Source of the DNA: Psychrobacillus sp042945595
GTDB taxonomy: Bacteria; Bacillota; Bacilli; Bacillales_A; Planococcaceae
NCBI RefSeq assembly: GCF_042945595.1
Contig: NZ_CP168493.1
Coordinates: 3,038,001-3,102,000 of the forward strand
Length of the DNA stretch: 64,000 nt
Direction of reading: 5' to 3'
Made by a program: the position numbers and the translations under genes. Below the pieces are notes generated by a model, which did no database searches, was not told where the DNA came from, and saw only the letters and a program-made list of their open reading frames with translations. This document shows positions 39,480-47,999 of this stretch, piece after piece (the first letter of the stretch is position 1; every line of letters begins with the position of its first letter).

Positions 39480-39894
39480 GTGATAACCTCCATATTTGAA
39501 TGTATATGTATTTAATTATACCCGTGACTAAGCGTAATAAAACAAATAATTTACTTATATTAAAAAAATGTCTTGACTAACAAGCAGCATTTTATGAATA
39601 TCATAACAAGAACAAATTACATAGAAAGGTACATATTTTCATAGAGTATTAAAAGTAATTGGAACATAGGCGGACAGCTACAGTTACTAAATCTATTTAG
39701 TGTTTGACAATCTACGCGGAGCGTGAAATGATAAAGTAGAACTTCAATACGAATTATACGGATTGATGCCATTCGGGCTTAACGGGTAGTTAAACTTCCG
39801 TTTGCAATACCGGATTCATTCTCAATTTACATTGGAATCATACTGCCCGTTAAAGCGGGGAAAACTACTATTGTATGAAAGGTAGGAACAAAAA
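39480..39894. other. gap with a large inverted repeat
   Basis: No ORF. It contains imperfectly complementary arms 39774-39799 and 39834-39860 (cores CTTAACGGG(T/C)AGT; the second read in reverse complement) around a 34-nt centre. This would form a long hairpin about 35 bp before yfkK. No riboswitch family recognised. Confidence 0.5.
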
Positions 39895-40116
39895 ATGAAT
39901 TTATCACAGCCCTCTGTTGAAAATGTTACGTATATGATTGAAACAATAAAAGAAAAACTTCGCATGGTTAACGTAGATGCTATGAAACCAGAGAATTTTA
40001 ATGCAACGGAATACGAAGATTTGGTCTACTTGTATGAAATGGTGAAAAAAAGAGAATCGTTTAGTCCAAGCGAAATGCAAGCAATTGCAGCAGAGTTAGG
40101 AAACTTACGTAAGTAA
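39895..40116 (+). CDS. yfkK: DUF1128 family protein YfkK
   Basis: 73 aa, all-helical small protein. Strong match to the family: NLSQPSVENVTYMIETIKEK and FSPSEMQAIAAELGNLRK. Function unknown. RBS GAAAGGTAGG. It sits beside yfkH-type genes as in B. subtilis (there with yfkI, yfkJ between). Confidence 0.9.
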   Translation: MNLSQPSVENVTYMIETIKEKLRMVNVDAMKPENFNATEYEDLVYLYEMVKKRESFSPSEMQAIAAELGNLRK

Positions 40117-40118
40117 AA

Positions 40119-40153
40119 AAAACTTCCCGAGATAAGTTCTCGGGAAGTTTTTT
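40119..40153. terminator. bidirectional terminator between yfkK and psuG
   Basis: AACTTCCCGAGA / TCTCGGGAAGTT with A and T runs. Confidence 0.92.
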
Positions 40154-41065
40154 TTATAGTTTATTTAATTCAACTGCAATCTTAGCTCCAACTTTTGCAT
40201 TGTTGTAAACTAATGCAATATTCGATTCTAAGCTTTTTCCTTCTGTTAATTCTTTTACTTTTCCAAGTAAAAATGGTGTTACGTCTTTCCCTTTAATGCC
40301 GTTTGCTTCTGCTTCTTTTAAAGCTTTCTCAATAATTTCGTTAATATATGCTTCTTCCATAGAATGCTCTGCTGGAATTGGATTTGCTATGATAGCCCCA
40401 CCTTTTAAACCTAAATCCCATTTCACTTTTAACATTTTTGCAACTTCTTGTGGTTCATCCAGTCGGAAGTTTGCATTAAATGCACTAGTTGCCGTATAAA
40501 ATGCTGGGAATGCATTCGTTTGATATCCAACAACAGGAACGCCTTTAGTTTCTAAATATTCAAGTGTCAAACCTATGTCCAAAATAGATTTCGCACCTGC
40601 ACATACTACAGCAACATTTGTAGAAGCTAATTCTTCTAAGTCTGCTGAAATATCCATTGTCATTTCTGCACCTCTATGAACTCCACCGATACCACCAGTT
40701 ACAAACATGTTAATACCTGCTAACTCTGCGCAAATCATCGTTGTCGCTACTGTTGTTGCTCCAATTTCTTTAGAAGCTACTACATAAGGAAGATCTCTTC
40801 TAGAAGTTTTTCGTGCATTTTTACTTGTGCCTAGTGTTTCTAGCTCTTCTTCTGAAAGACCTATTTTAATCTTTCCATCCATAATGGCAATTGTCGCTGG
40901 AACGGCACCATTCTCACGTATAATTTGCTCCACTTCTCTTGCCATTTCTACGTTTTGTGGGTAAGGCATTCCGTGTGAAATAATTGTCGATTCTAAAGCA
41001 ACAATTGCTTTCCCTGCTGCCATTCCTTCTTCTACTTCTTTTGAAAATGTTAAAAATTCTCTCAT
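40154..41065 (-). CDS. psuG: pseudouridine-5'-phosphate glycosidase
   Basis: 303 aa. Splits pseudouridine 5'-phosphate to uracil and ribose 5-phosphate. Family blocks are clear: VALESTIISHGMPYPQN, KNARKTSRRDLP, TTVATTMICAELAGI, VTGGIGGVHRGAE, KSILDIGLTLEYLET, GYQTNAFPAFY. Start overlaps the psuK stop by 4 bp (ATGA), so the two catabolic enzymes are translationally coupled. Confidence 0.94.
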   Translation of the reverse strand: MREFLTFSKEVEEGMAAGKAIVALESTIISHGMPYPQNVEMAREVEQIIRENGAVPATIAIMDGKIKIGLSEEELETLGTSKNARKTSRRDLPYVVASKEIGATTVATTMICAELAGINMFVTGGIGGVHRGAEMTMDISADLEELASTNVAVVCAGAKSILDIGLTLEYLETKGVPVVGYQTNAFPAFYTATSAFNANFRLDEPQEVAKMLKVKWDLGLKGGAIIANPIPAEHSMEEAYINEIIEKALKEAEANGIKGKDVTPFLLGKVKELTEGKSLESNIALVYNNAKVGAKIAVELNKL

Positions 41066-42162
41066 AATAAATATTCCTCCAATTCATTATTTAAAGTAAT
41101 TTTAGAAAGCTCTGTACGAACAGTTTCTGCAGATTGTAATGTTTTACTCGCATTTACCATACCAGCATTTATTGCCGATTTTAGGTCGTTTCCTTCCAAC
41201 CATGCATGAAGCGTTCCTGAGACAAAAGCATCTCCAGCTCCAGTGACGTCCACTACATGATCTACATGCATCGCAGGAACGTATGTCGAATAACTGGATT
41301 CACTCGAATACATTACGCCTTGACTACCATTTGTAATAACCACATGATTGACACCCTTTTGTACAAATGTTTGCGCAGCTTTTTTCCATGCTGATACATC
41401 ATCAATTTTCATGTGTAAATATGCTTCAGCCTCGTCTCGATTTAAAATGATCCACTCTATTCCATGCAAGTTATCCGGCATTCTCTCCATTTTAGGAGAA
41501 GATACAGGAATAATTGCGAGCGAGATATTTTTTCCCATTGCAAGTGTTTGTAAGTATTCAATAACTTCTTTTGGACAATTCATATCCACTATTAATAGTT
41601 GTGCATTCGAAAGATGAGACTCTTGTTTTTTCATGTATTCAACAGATAGTTGATCGTATATTTCCATATTAGCTAGTGCAAAAAGCATCTCGCCTTGCCT
41701 ATCTAATACGGCAGAATAGGTGCCCGTAGAATAATTAGCAAGTTTTTCTACAGAAAATAAGTTCATCCAATTACTAGAAGCTTTCTCTATTATTTGATAC
41801 TCCATATCATTCCCAACTACTGATAACAAACGTACACTATGTCCAAGTCTACCTAAATTCTCAGCGATGTTTCTTGCAACTCCTCCAACACTTTGCGAGC
41901 TCGTAGTTGGATTAGAAGTACCCATTTGTAATTTATTTTTAACTGAATATTTTCGATCTAGATTTGCACCACCGATACAAATGATTTCATTTTTTTCAGG
42001 AAGTATGTATGCCCTTCCTGTTATTTGTCCATTCCTAATTAATTGGGAAATAATATTACCTACTGCTGGTCTGGACATATTAAGATTATCTGCTATTTCT
42101 AATTGAGACGCATACGGATTTTTTCGAAGGTACTGTAAAATTTGTATTTCTTTTGGTTGCAC
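41062..42162 (-). CDS. psuK: PfkB-family kinase with N-terminal HTH, likely pseudouridine kinase
   Basis: 366 aa. Residues 1-60 form a winged helix-turn-helix (ILQYLRKNPYASQLEIADNL), the rest a ribokinase-fold kinase with glycine motif GGANLDRKY and catalytic DVTGAGDAFVSGTLHAW. Gene pairing with psuG makes pseudouridine the likely substrate. GTG 42162 is preferred (AAAGGAGG 9 nt upstream). The HTH may let the kinase also act in DNA binding, as suggested for similar fusions. Confidence 0.87.
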   Translation of the reverse strand: MQPKEIQILQYLRKNPYASQLEIADNLNMSRPAVGNIISQLIRNGQITGRAYILPEKNEIICIGGANLDRKYSVKNKLQMGTSNPTTSSQSVGGVARNIAENLGRLGHSVRLLSVVGNDMEYQIIEKASSNWMNLFSVEKLANYSTGTYSAVLDRQGEMLFALANMEIYDQLSVEYMKKQESHLSNAQLLIVDMNCPKEVIEYLQTLAMGKNISLAIIPVSSPKMERMPDNLHGIEWIILNRDEAEAYLHMKIDDVSAWKKAAQTFVQKGVNHVVITNGSQGVMYSSESSYSTYVPAMHVDHVVDVTGAGDAFVSGTLHAWLEGNDLKSAINAGMVNASKTLQSAETVRTELSKITLNNELEEYLL

Positions 42163-42229
42163 AATAATGAACCTCCTTTCCAAACTTTTGTTTTAATTAT
42201 AAACTTTTGTTTGAAAAAGTCAAAAGAAA

Positions 42230-42262
42230 AACTGATAACAACTCCAAGTTGTTATCAGTTTA
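42230..42262 (-). terminator. terminator after motB
   Basis: Perfect stem AACTGATAACAACT / AGTTGTTATCAGTT, followed by TTTTTCTTTT on the minus strand. psuK reads away from it. Confidence 0.9.
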
Positions 42263-42270
42263 CGTTTTTC

Positions 42271-43038
42271 TTATTTTGGTGCATCGTTTAAAGTACCATC
42301 TTGTAACACACGTGGTTGGATTAACACCTCTACACGTCGGTTTTTGGCACGGCCCTCTACAGTATCATTAGAAGCAACTGGTTTAAATTCACCATAACCT
42401 TTTGCACTAAAGTACAATGGATCAATGGTTCCTTTACCAACTAAAATTTTCAAGAAATTCACTGAACGCATGACACTTAGTTCCCAGTTAGATGAAAACT
42501 CACTACTTGAAATCGGAATATTATCTGTATGTCCTGTTATAACAACATTTCTAGGAGGATCGAATACTAGAAGATCCGATATGTCTTCGGCAATTTGGCG
42601 ATATTCAGATTTTACTTGTGCTTTTCCCATATCAAATAAAATATTCTCACGGATAGTAACGAGAAGCCCTTCATCCGTCAATTTCGTTGCGAATTGCTTT
42701 TCTAGTGCATTGACTGCTATATACTCATCTACACTAGCTTTAATAGCTGATAATGCTTGCTGGTCTTCAATATAAGCTGAACTTTGGTCATTATCACTTG
42801 TTTCGGTTGATGTAATTGGTACTTCCATTGGAGAAGAATTATCCATTAAGCCATTTGCACCATCAAAAATTTGGTTAAATACTTCGGACATCTGCTCAAG
42901 CTTCTTTTGATCTATCGTACTCATAGAAAAAAGTACGATAAAAAGAGCTAATAATAATGTCAATATATCCGCATATGGAATTAGCCATGATTCGTCAATA
43001 TGTTCTTCTTCCCTATGCTTTTTATGCTTCTTTGCCAA
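42271..43038 (-). CDS. motB: flagellar motor stator protein MotB
   Basis: 255 aa. Single N-terminal helix with the proton-carrying Asp in WLIPYADILTLLLALFIVLF, then an OmpA-like peptidoglycan-binding domain (VVITGHTDNIPI, KGYGEFKPVASNDTVEGRAKNRRVEV). It anchors the stator to the wall. The sequence is closer to proton-driven MotB than to sodium-driven MotS. TTG start inside motA (17-bp overlap) behind GGAG. Confidence 0.93.
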   Translation of the reverse strand: MAKKHKKHREEEHIDESWLIPYADILTLLLALFIVLFSMSTIDQKKLEQMSEVFNQIFDGANGLMDNSSPMEVPITSTETSDNDQSSAYIEDQQALSAIKASVDEYIAVNALEKQFATKLTDEGLLVTIRENILFDMGKAQVKSEYRQIAEDISDLLVFDPPRNVVITGHTDNIPISSSEFSSNWELSVMRSVNFLKILVGKGTIDPLYFSAKGYGEFKPVASNDTVEGRAKNRRVEVLIQPRVLQDGTLNDAPK

Positions 43039-43825
43039 AGTCTCCGTCCCCGCTTTCGTTCATTATTTTTTTGCGGTCTGACATAGACAAATACGAAGCT
43101 AATTTTTGTTCAATTACTCGAGGGGCATCTCCTTCTAGCACGGAAAGAATACCTTCTAACATCATCGTTTTTTGACGAACCTCTTGCTTAGATTTGCGTT
43201 TAAGTTTATTTGCAAATGGATGCCAAATAATATACCCAGTGAAAATACCTAGTAATGTCGCAACAAAAGCTGCTGATATAGCATGACCCAATGAATCAAT
43301 ATCATTTAAGTTTTTTAGGGCTGCGATTAGTCCCACAACTGCTCCTAGCACTCCTAGTGTAGGGGCATATGTACCTGCTTGTGAAAATATTAAAGCTCCA
43401 CTAATATGTCTGTCTTCTAAAGCATCGATTTCTTCTGTTAGTACATCTCGGATATAATCCGCGTTTTGTCCATCAATTGCTAATGTTAATCCATTTTTTA
43501 AGAATGGATCTTCTACATCCGTAATCTTGCTTTCTAATGCAAGTAATCCTTCTCTACGTGCTAAATCAGCCCAGCTAGAAAACATTTTAATAACTTCACT
43601 ATCATCTGCAAGTTTTTTATCTTTGAATAGCACTCCAAATAGCTTTGGTACCCTTTTCAATTCATTCATTGGAAATGCAATTACTACAGCAGCAATTGTT
43701 CCAAATATAATAATTAAGATAGCTGCAGGAACTAATAAACTTCCTGGACCAACTCCTTTTAAATACATCCCAACTAATAATGAAACAAACGCAATGATGA
43801 GACCAACAACCGTCGATATATCCAT
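43022..43825 (-). CDS. motA: flagellar motor stator protein MotA
   Basis: 267 aa, four predicted helices; cytosolic loop with LARREGLLALESKITDVEDPF and pore region SQAGTYAPTLGVLGAVVGLIAAL matching B. subtilis MotA closely. With MotB it forms the ion-conducting stator. GGGGG ribosome site before ATG. First gene of the motAB operon. Confidence 0.94.
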   Translation of the reverse strand: MDISTVVGLIIAFVSLLVGMYLKGVGPGSLLVPAAILIIIFGTIAAVVIAFPMNELKRVPKLFGVLFKDKKLADDSEVIKMFSSWADLARREGLLALESKITDVEDPFLKNGLTLAIDGQNADYIRDVLTEEIDALEDRHISGALIFSQAGTYAPTLGVLGAVVGLIAALKNLNDIDSLGHAISAAFVATLLGIFTGYIIWHPFANKLKRKSKQEVRQKTMMLEGILSVLEGDAPRVIEQKLASYLSMSDRKKIMNESGDGDFGKEA

Positions 43826-44015
43826 TTATTAACCCCCAAATTCTATTTCTCTCATTATTTCGGCTATTTTGCACTTTTTTTAATAATAAACTTGCTTTCC
43901 GATAATATAATTTCATAGTTTATGAATAATATCCGACTTTTTACCTTTAATATGTATTGTTACAATAGACTGAAAACTGATATTATGAAGTTAAACACAG
44001 AAAGGAAGTATGTAT

Positions 44016-45248
44016 ATGTCATCATTTAATGAAACGCTTGAAAAGTACGCTGCACTTGCTGTAGAAGTAGGGGTTAATATTCAATCTGGTCAGAACCTAT
44101 TTATTGCTTCTTCTATCGACAGTGTGGAACTTGTTCGATTAATTACAAAAAAGGCGTATGAAGTTGGTGCCAATCAAGTTTTTGTAGACTTTTCAGACGA
44201 TGAAATTACTCGCTTACGCTATGATCTAGCTCCTAAAGAATCTTTTGACTTCTTCCCATCATGGAAAGTACAAGAAAAAGAATTATTAGCTGAGCAAGGT
44301 GCTGCATTTATGAGCATTATGAGCCAAAGTCCGGACCTTTTAAAAGGAGTGGATACTAGTAAAATTGCTGCATTCCAAAAAGCAGCTGGGACAGCATTAA
44401 GTAAATATCGCCAATATACCCAATCTGATAAAATTAGCTGGACAGTAATTGCTTCTCCTTCAAAAGAATGGGCTAAAAAGGTATTTCCGAATGTCGTAGA
44501 AGAAGAACAAGTTTCTGCACTTTGGGATGCTATTTTCAAAGCAGTACGTGCTGATTTAGAAGATCCAGTTTCGGCATGGAAAGAGCACGATAAACTACTT
44601 CACATGAAAGTAGATTATTTAAATGACAAAAACTACAAAAAACTTCACTATACTGCTCCAGGAACTGATTTAACAATTGAACTTCCAATAGGGCATCTAT
44701 GGTGTGGAGCGAGCAGTGTCAATGAAAAAGGTGACGATTTCATGGCAAATATGCCAACCGAGGAAGTTTTCACTGTTCCTTTAAAAACTGGGGTAGCTGG
44801 TTACGTTTCTAGTACGAAACCATTAAGTTATGGTGGGAATATTATTGATAATTTTACTGTTACTTTTGAAAATGGACGAATTGTAAAAGTAGAAGCTGAA
44901 GAAGGTCAGACGGTGTTGGAAGATCTTGTTGCAACAGATGAAGGCTCTCACTATTTAGGTGAAGTTGCCCTTGTTCCGCATGATTCACCAATCTCTAATT
45001 CTAACTTATTATTTTATAACACGCTCTTTGATGAGAATGCATCCAATCACTTAGCAATTGGTAGTGCATATGCATTTTGTCTAAAAGGTGGCAAAACTAT
45101 GAGTCGCGAAGAGCTTGCTAAAAACGGGCTAAACGATAGTATTACGCATGTGGACTTTATGGTTGGTTCCGATAAAATGAACATTGATGGTGTGAAAGAA
45201 GATGGAACGACAGAACCAATCTTCCGCAACGGTAACTGGGCATTCTAA
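44016..45248 (+). CDS. ampS: M29-family aminopeptidase AmpS
   Basis: 410 aa, the same length as B. subtilis AmpS. Metal-site region is visible in the C-terminal half: MPTEEVFTVPLKTGVAGYV, GSHYLGEVALVPHDSPIS, LFYNTLFDENASNHLAIG and THVDFMVGS. Cytosolic metallopeptidase releasing N-terminal residues. ATG 44016 suits AAAGGAAG better than ATG 44010. A second M29 enzyme is at 55800-57029. ampS - small gene - mreBH order as in B. subtilis. Confidence 0.93.
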   Translation: MSSFNETLEKYAALAVEVGVNIQSGQNLFIASSIDSVELVRLITKKAYEVGANQVFVDFSDDEITRLRYDLAPKESFDFFPSWKVQEKELLAEQGAAFMSIMSQSPDLLKGVDTSKIAAFQKAAGTALSKYRQYTQSDKISWTVIASPSKEWAKKVFPNVVEEEQVSALWDAIFKAVRADLEDPVSAWKEHDKLLHMKVDYLNDKNYKKLHYTAPGTDLTIELPIGHLWCGASSVNEKGDDFMANMPTEEVFTVPLKTGVAGYVSSTKPLSYGGNIIDNFTVTFENGRIVKVEAEEGQTVLEDLVATDEGSHYLGEVALVPHDSPISNSNLLFYNTLFDENASNHLAIGSAYAFCLKGGKTMSREELAKNGLNDSITHVDFMVGSDKMNIDGVKEDGTTEPIFRNGNWAF

Positions 45249-45340
45249 CTATTTTTAAGTAGATTTCTATAAAATACTACTTAACTTTTATATTCTTTTA
45301 AGCTATAATGATAGTAATATAACTAGTGAGGTGTTTAATA

Positions 45341-45475
45341 ATGGGCTTATTCACAGTTACAGTTCTTGGTTTTGCAGCAGTTACAGGTATTGTTGGTTAT
45401 ACAATTATGCACTACTTCGCAAAATCTATGAACTCACACGATTCAGTTTTAGTAGATCCAAAACCTTCCAAATAA
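45341..45475 (+). CDS. small membrane protein (44 aa) between ampS and mreBH
   Basis: Found by reading the gap. ATG 45341 with GAGGTG 9 bp upstream, TAA at 45473-45475. One helix (GLFTVTVLGFAAVTGIVGYTI) and a short polar tail. In B. subtilis ykpC, also 44 codons, holds this place, but I see no convincing sequence identity, so no symbol is given. Followed by a strong terminator. Confidence 0.65.
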   Translation: MGLFTVTVLGFAAVTGIVGYTIMHYFAKSMNSHDSVLVDPKPSK

Positions 45476-45478
45476 TTC

Positions 45479-45513
45479 AAAACAACCGCAGAAATTGCGG
45501 TTGTTTTTTTATG
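45479..45513 (+). terminator. terminator after the 44-aa gene
   Basis: AACAACCGCA / TGCGGTTGTT followed by T7. Confidence 0.9.
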
Positions 45514-45713
45514 TTTTTTTCTTTTCATTTTGAAGTCAATTCGATGTCATTTTAGTGACCATTACATACTATTCTATTATATAAATCGCCATCCCTATGT
45601 ATATTGATCTATTAAACCAATGAAACATTTGTAAACTTCCATAATGTAACACATGGCAATACACCTTTTATCCTTTATACTTATTGAGTATGATTGAATG
45701 GAGGAAGATATAT

Positions 45714-46721
45714 ATGTTTTCAAATGCTCATATTGGAATAGATTTAGGCACCGCAAATACATTAGTATATACGAAAAGTAAAGGCATAATTATAGATGAA
45801 CCAACAGTTGTGGCAGTTAATACAAAAACGAGAGAAATTATTGCATTTGGACATAAAGCAAAAGAAATGATTGGAAAGACACCTGCTTCCATAGAAGTTA
45901 TTCGCCCGTTAAAAGACGGGGTCATAGCTGATTTTGATATTACGACGCAATTATTAAAACTCATTATGCAGAGTGCAAGTAAAAAACTTGGAACTTCATT
46001 ACGAAAGCCATCTGTTGTTGTGTGTACGCCATCAGGTGCAACTTCTGTCGAACGTAGAGCAATTCAAGATGCAGTCAGACAAAGCGGAGCAAAAGAAGTT
46101 CAACTAATGGAAGAACCAGTTGCAGCAGCAATTGGAGCGGGCCTTCCTGTGAATGAACCAGTTGCAAGTATGATAGTCGATATTGGTGGAGGTACAACAG
46201 AAGTTGGTATTATTTCATTCGGAGGGGTAGTTGCTTCTAACACTGTGAAGGATGCAGGAGATAGAATGGATGAATCGATTATTCATTTTATTCGCAAAGA
46301 ATATAATGTATTAATTGGAGAACCAACTGCTGAAGAAATTAAGAAAACAATTGGCCATGCCTTGCTACCGCATGAAGTAGAACAAATGGATGTAAGAGGA
46401 AGAGATGTTGTAACTGGATTACCGAAAATAATCCATCTATCTTCTACCCAAATACAGGGTGTCTTGGCAGAGTCCCTTGATACAATATTAGAAGCAATTC
46501 GTGCAACCCTTGAAATATGTCCACCCGAACTTGCAGGGGATATCGTCGACCATGGAGTTGTGTTAACAGGTGGAGGGGCACTACTAAAAGGTATTAAAGA
46601 ATGGCTATCCAGCGTTATTGAAGTACCAGTTCACATTGCACCAGAACCTCTTCAATCTGTTGCGATTGGAACAGGAAAATCTTTCTTTGTATCAGAACGA
46701 AAACAAAAAGTAGCGAAATGA
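45714..46721 (+). CDS. mreBH: MreB-like actin homologue MreBH
   Basis: 335 aa, same length as B. subtilis MreBH. Actin-fold motifs: phosphate 1 IGIDLGTANTLVYT, connect 1 EEPVAAAIGAGLP, phosphate 2 VDIGGGTTEVGIISFGG, adenosine VVLTGGGALLKGIKEW. It guides lateral wall synthesis and the LytE hydrolase in B. subtilis. The place after ampS, rather than near mreCD or spoIIID, supports MreBH over MreB or Mbl. ATG 45714 has GGAGG 9 nt upstream. Confidence 0.9.
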   Translation: MFSNAHIGIDLGTANTLVYTKSKGIIIDEPTVVAVNTKTREIIAFGHKAKEMIGKTPASIEVIRPLKDGVIADFDITTQLLKLIMQSASKKLGTSLRKPSVVVCTPSGATSVERRAIQDAVRQSGAKEVQLMEEPVAAAIGAGLPVNEPVASMIVDIGGGTTEVGIISFGGVVASNTVKDAGDRMDESIIHFIRKEYNVLIGEPTAEEIKKTIGHALLPHEVEQMDVRGRDVVTGLPKIIHLSSTQIQGVLAESLDTILEAIRATLEICPPELAGDIVDHGVVLTGGGALLKGIKEWLSSVIEVPVHIAPEPLQSVAIGTGKSFFVSERKQKVAK

Positions 46722-46794
46722 GTAGAAACAAATTAGAGGAAATCTTCCCTGTTTTCATATAGAATAAAAAGACAGAATATGAAGGGGGAAATTT

Positions 46795-47364
46795 ATGCCT
46801 AATTTACGTGAAGTGTTAAAGTACAATGATTATTTTGTTGAAAATAAACTATATGAACCTTATTTAACTACGAAGTTTCCAGACAAACGAGTTGTTATTT
46901 TAACGTGCATGGATACTCGCCTTATAGAAATGCTCCCTAAATCTATGAATTTTAAAAATGGTGATGTCAAAATTGTAAAGAGTGCAGGAGCGATTATTAA
47001 TCACCCTTTCGGTGGGATTATGCGTAGCTTAATCGTAGCCGTCTATGAACTTCAGGCAGATGAAATATATGTTATTGGTCATCATGACTGTGGTATGAGT
47101 TCTATTCATTCCGAAAAAATTATAGAGAAAATGACATCTAGAGGTATAGATCCCCGCATTTTTGATATATTAGAACACTCCGGAGTAGATATTGAAAAAT
47201 GGTTAGAAGGTTTTTCAGATGTAAAAGAAAGTGTTTTACATAGCGTTGAAATGATACGGAATCATCCTTTAATGATTAAGGATATTCCTGTCCATGGTCT
47301 AATCATTGATCCAAATACTGGTAGACTAGATTTAGTAGTAGACGGTGCACTTTATACAAATTAA
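46795..47364 (+). CDS. beta-carbonic anhydrase (YtiB-like)
   Basis: 189 aa. Zinc ligands and catalytic dyad visible: Cys and Asp-Arg in LTCMDTRLIEM, then His and Cys in IGHHDCGMSS. It hydrates CO2 to bicarbonate. Length and VDGALYTN-like end match the type II beta class common in Bacillus (YtiB). RBS GAAGGGGG. Ends at a strong bidirectional terminator. Confidence 0.9.
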   Translation: MPNLREVLKYNDYFVENKLYEPYLTTKFPDKRVVILTCMDTRLIEMLPKSMNFKNGDVKIVKSAGAIINHPFGGIMRSLIVAVYELQADEIYVIGHHDCGMSSIHSEKIIEKMTSRGIDPRIFDILEHSGVDIEKWLEGFSDVKESVLHSVEMIRNHPLMIKDIPVHGLIIDPNTGRLDLVVDGALYTN

Positions 47365-47389
47365 CTAATTATTTCCCAGGAAATCGACA

Positions 47390-47429
47390 AAAAAGTTGGT
47401 TATTCACCTAAGTGAATAGCCAACTTTTT
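47390..47429. terminator. bidirectional terminator
   Basis: AAAGTTGGTTATTCAC / GTGAATAGCCAACTTT with A and T runs; between the carbonic anhydrase and GNAT genes. Confidence 0.92.
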
Positions 47430-47444
47430 GTTTATATAAGAAAT

Positions 47445-47993
47445 TTATCGATATTCTTCACTAATGGAAGCGTAAATATAGTGATCTTCCCACTTTCCAT
47501 TTATAAATAGAAGACTACGAAGTAAGCCCTCCCGTTGAAAATCATTGTTTTCCAATACTTTTATAGATCCAAGATTCCTTGGAGATACATAAGCCTCAAT
47601 TCGATTTAATTGGACATGGTCGTACCCAAATAGCTTTATAATGTGGACGGCTTCTGAAGCAATACCCTTCCCTATAAATTGTTCATCGATCGAATAGCCG
47701 ATGAGTCCACTTGAAAAAGGCATTCTTTTTAAACTATACAAAGAAATACTACCAATCATTTGATCAGTACCATGTGCAAACACGCCAAAACTAAATTCTC
47801 TTTTTTCATTCATTAATAATAGCGACTCTCGAATCTTTTCCCTTTGCACAACGGTTGTATAATACTCCTCTCGATGTAATGGTTCAAAAATAGACCAATA
47901 TCTTTTGTTTCTATAAACGAGATCAGCTAGACTAGGTGCGTCTTTTACATTTAATGTCCGTAAATAACATGTATCTCCTTCTAAATAGATCAA
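47445..47993 (-). CDS. GNAT N-acetyltransferase (RimJ/RimL type)
   Basis: 182 aa. GNAT core with acetyl-CoA loop region IDEQFIGKGIASEAVH and the RimJ-like QLNRIEAYVSPRNLGSIKVLEN. Substrate unknown, perhaps a ribosomal protein or other N-terminus. TTG start (AAGGGTG upstream), 6 bp after the M3 peptidase stop, likely co-expressed. Confidence 0.83.
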   Translation of the reverse strand: MIYLEGDTCYLRTLNVKDAPSLADLVYRNKRYWSIFEPLHREEYYTTVVQREKIRESLLLMNEKREFSFGVFAHGTDQMIGSISLYSLKRMPFSSGLIGYSIDEQFIGKGIASEAVHIIKLFGYDHVQLNRIEAYVSPRNLGSIKVLENNDFQREGLLRSLLFINGKWEDHYIYASISEEYR

Positions 47994-47999
47994 GCATCG

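Noticed and set aside
43662..43916. 84-aa minus-strand ORF
   Set aside because: Out-of-frame shadow at the start of motA.
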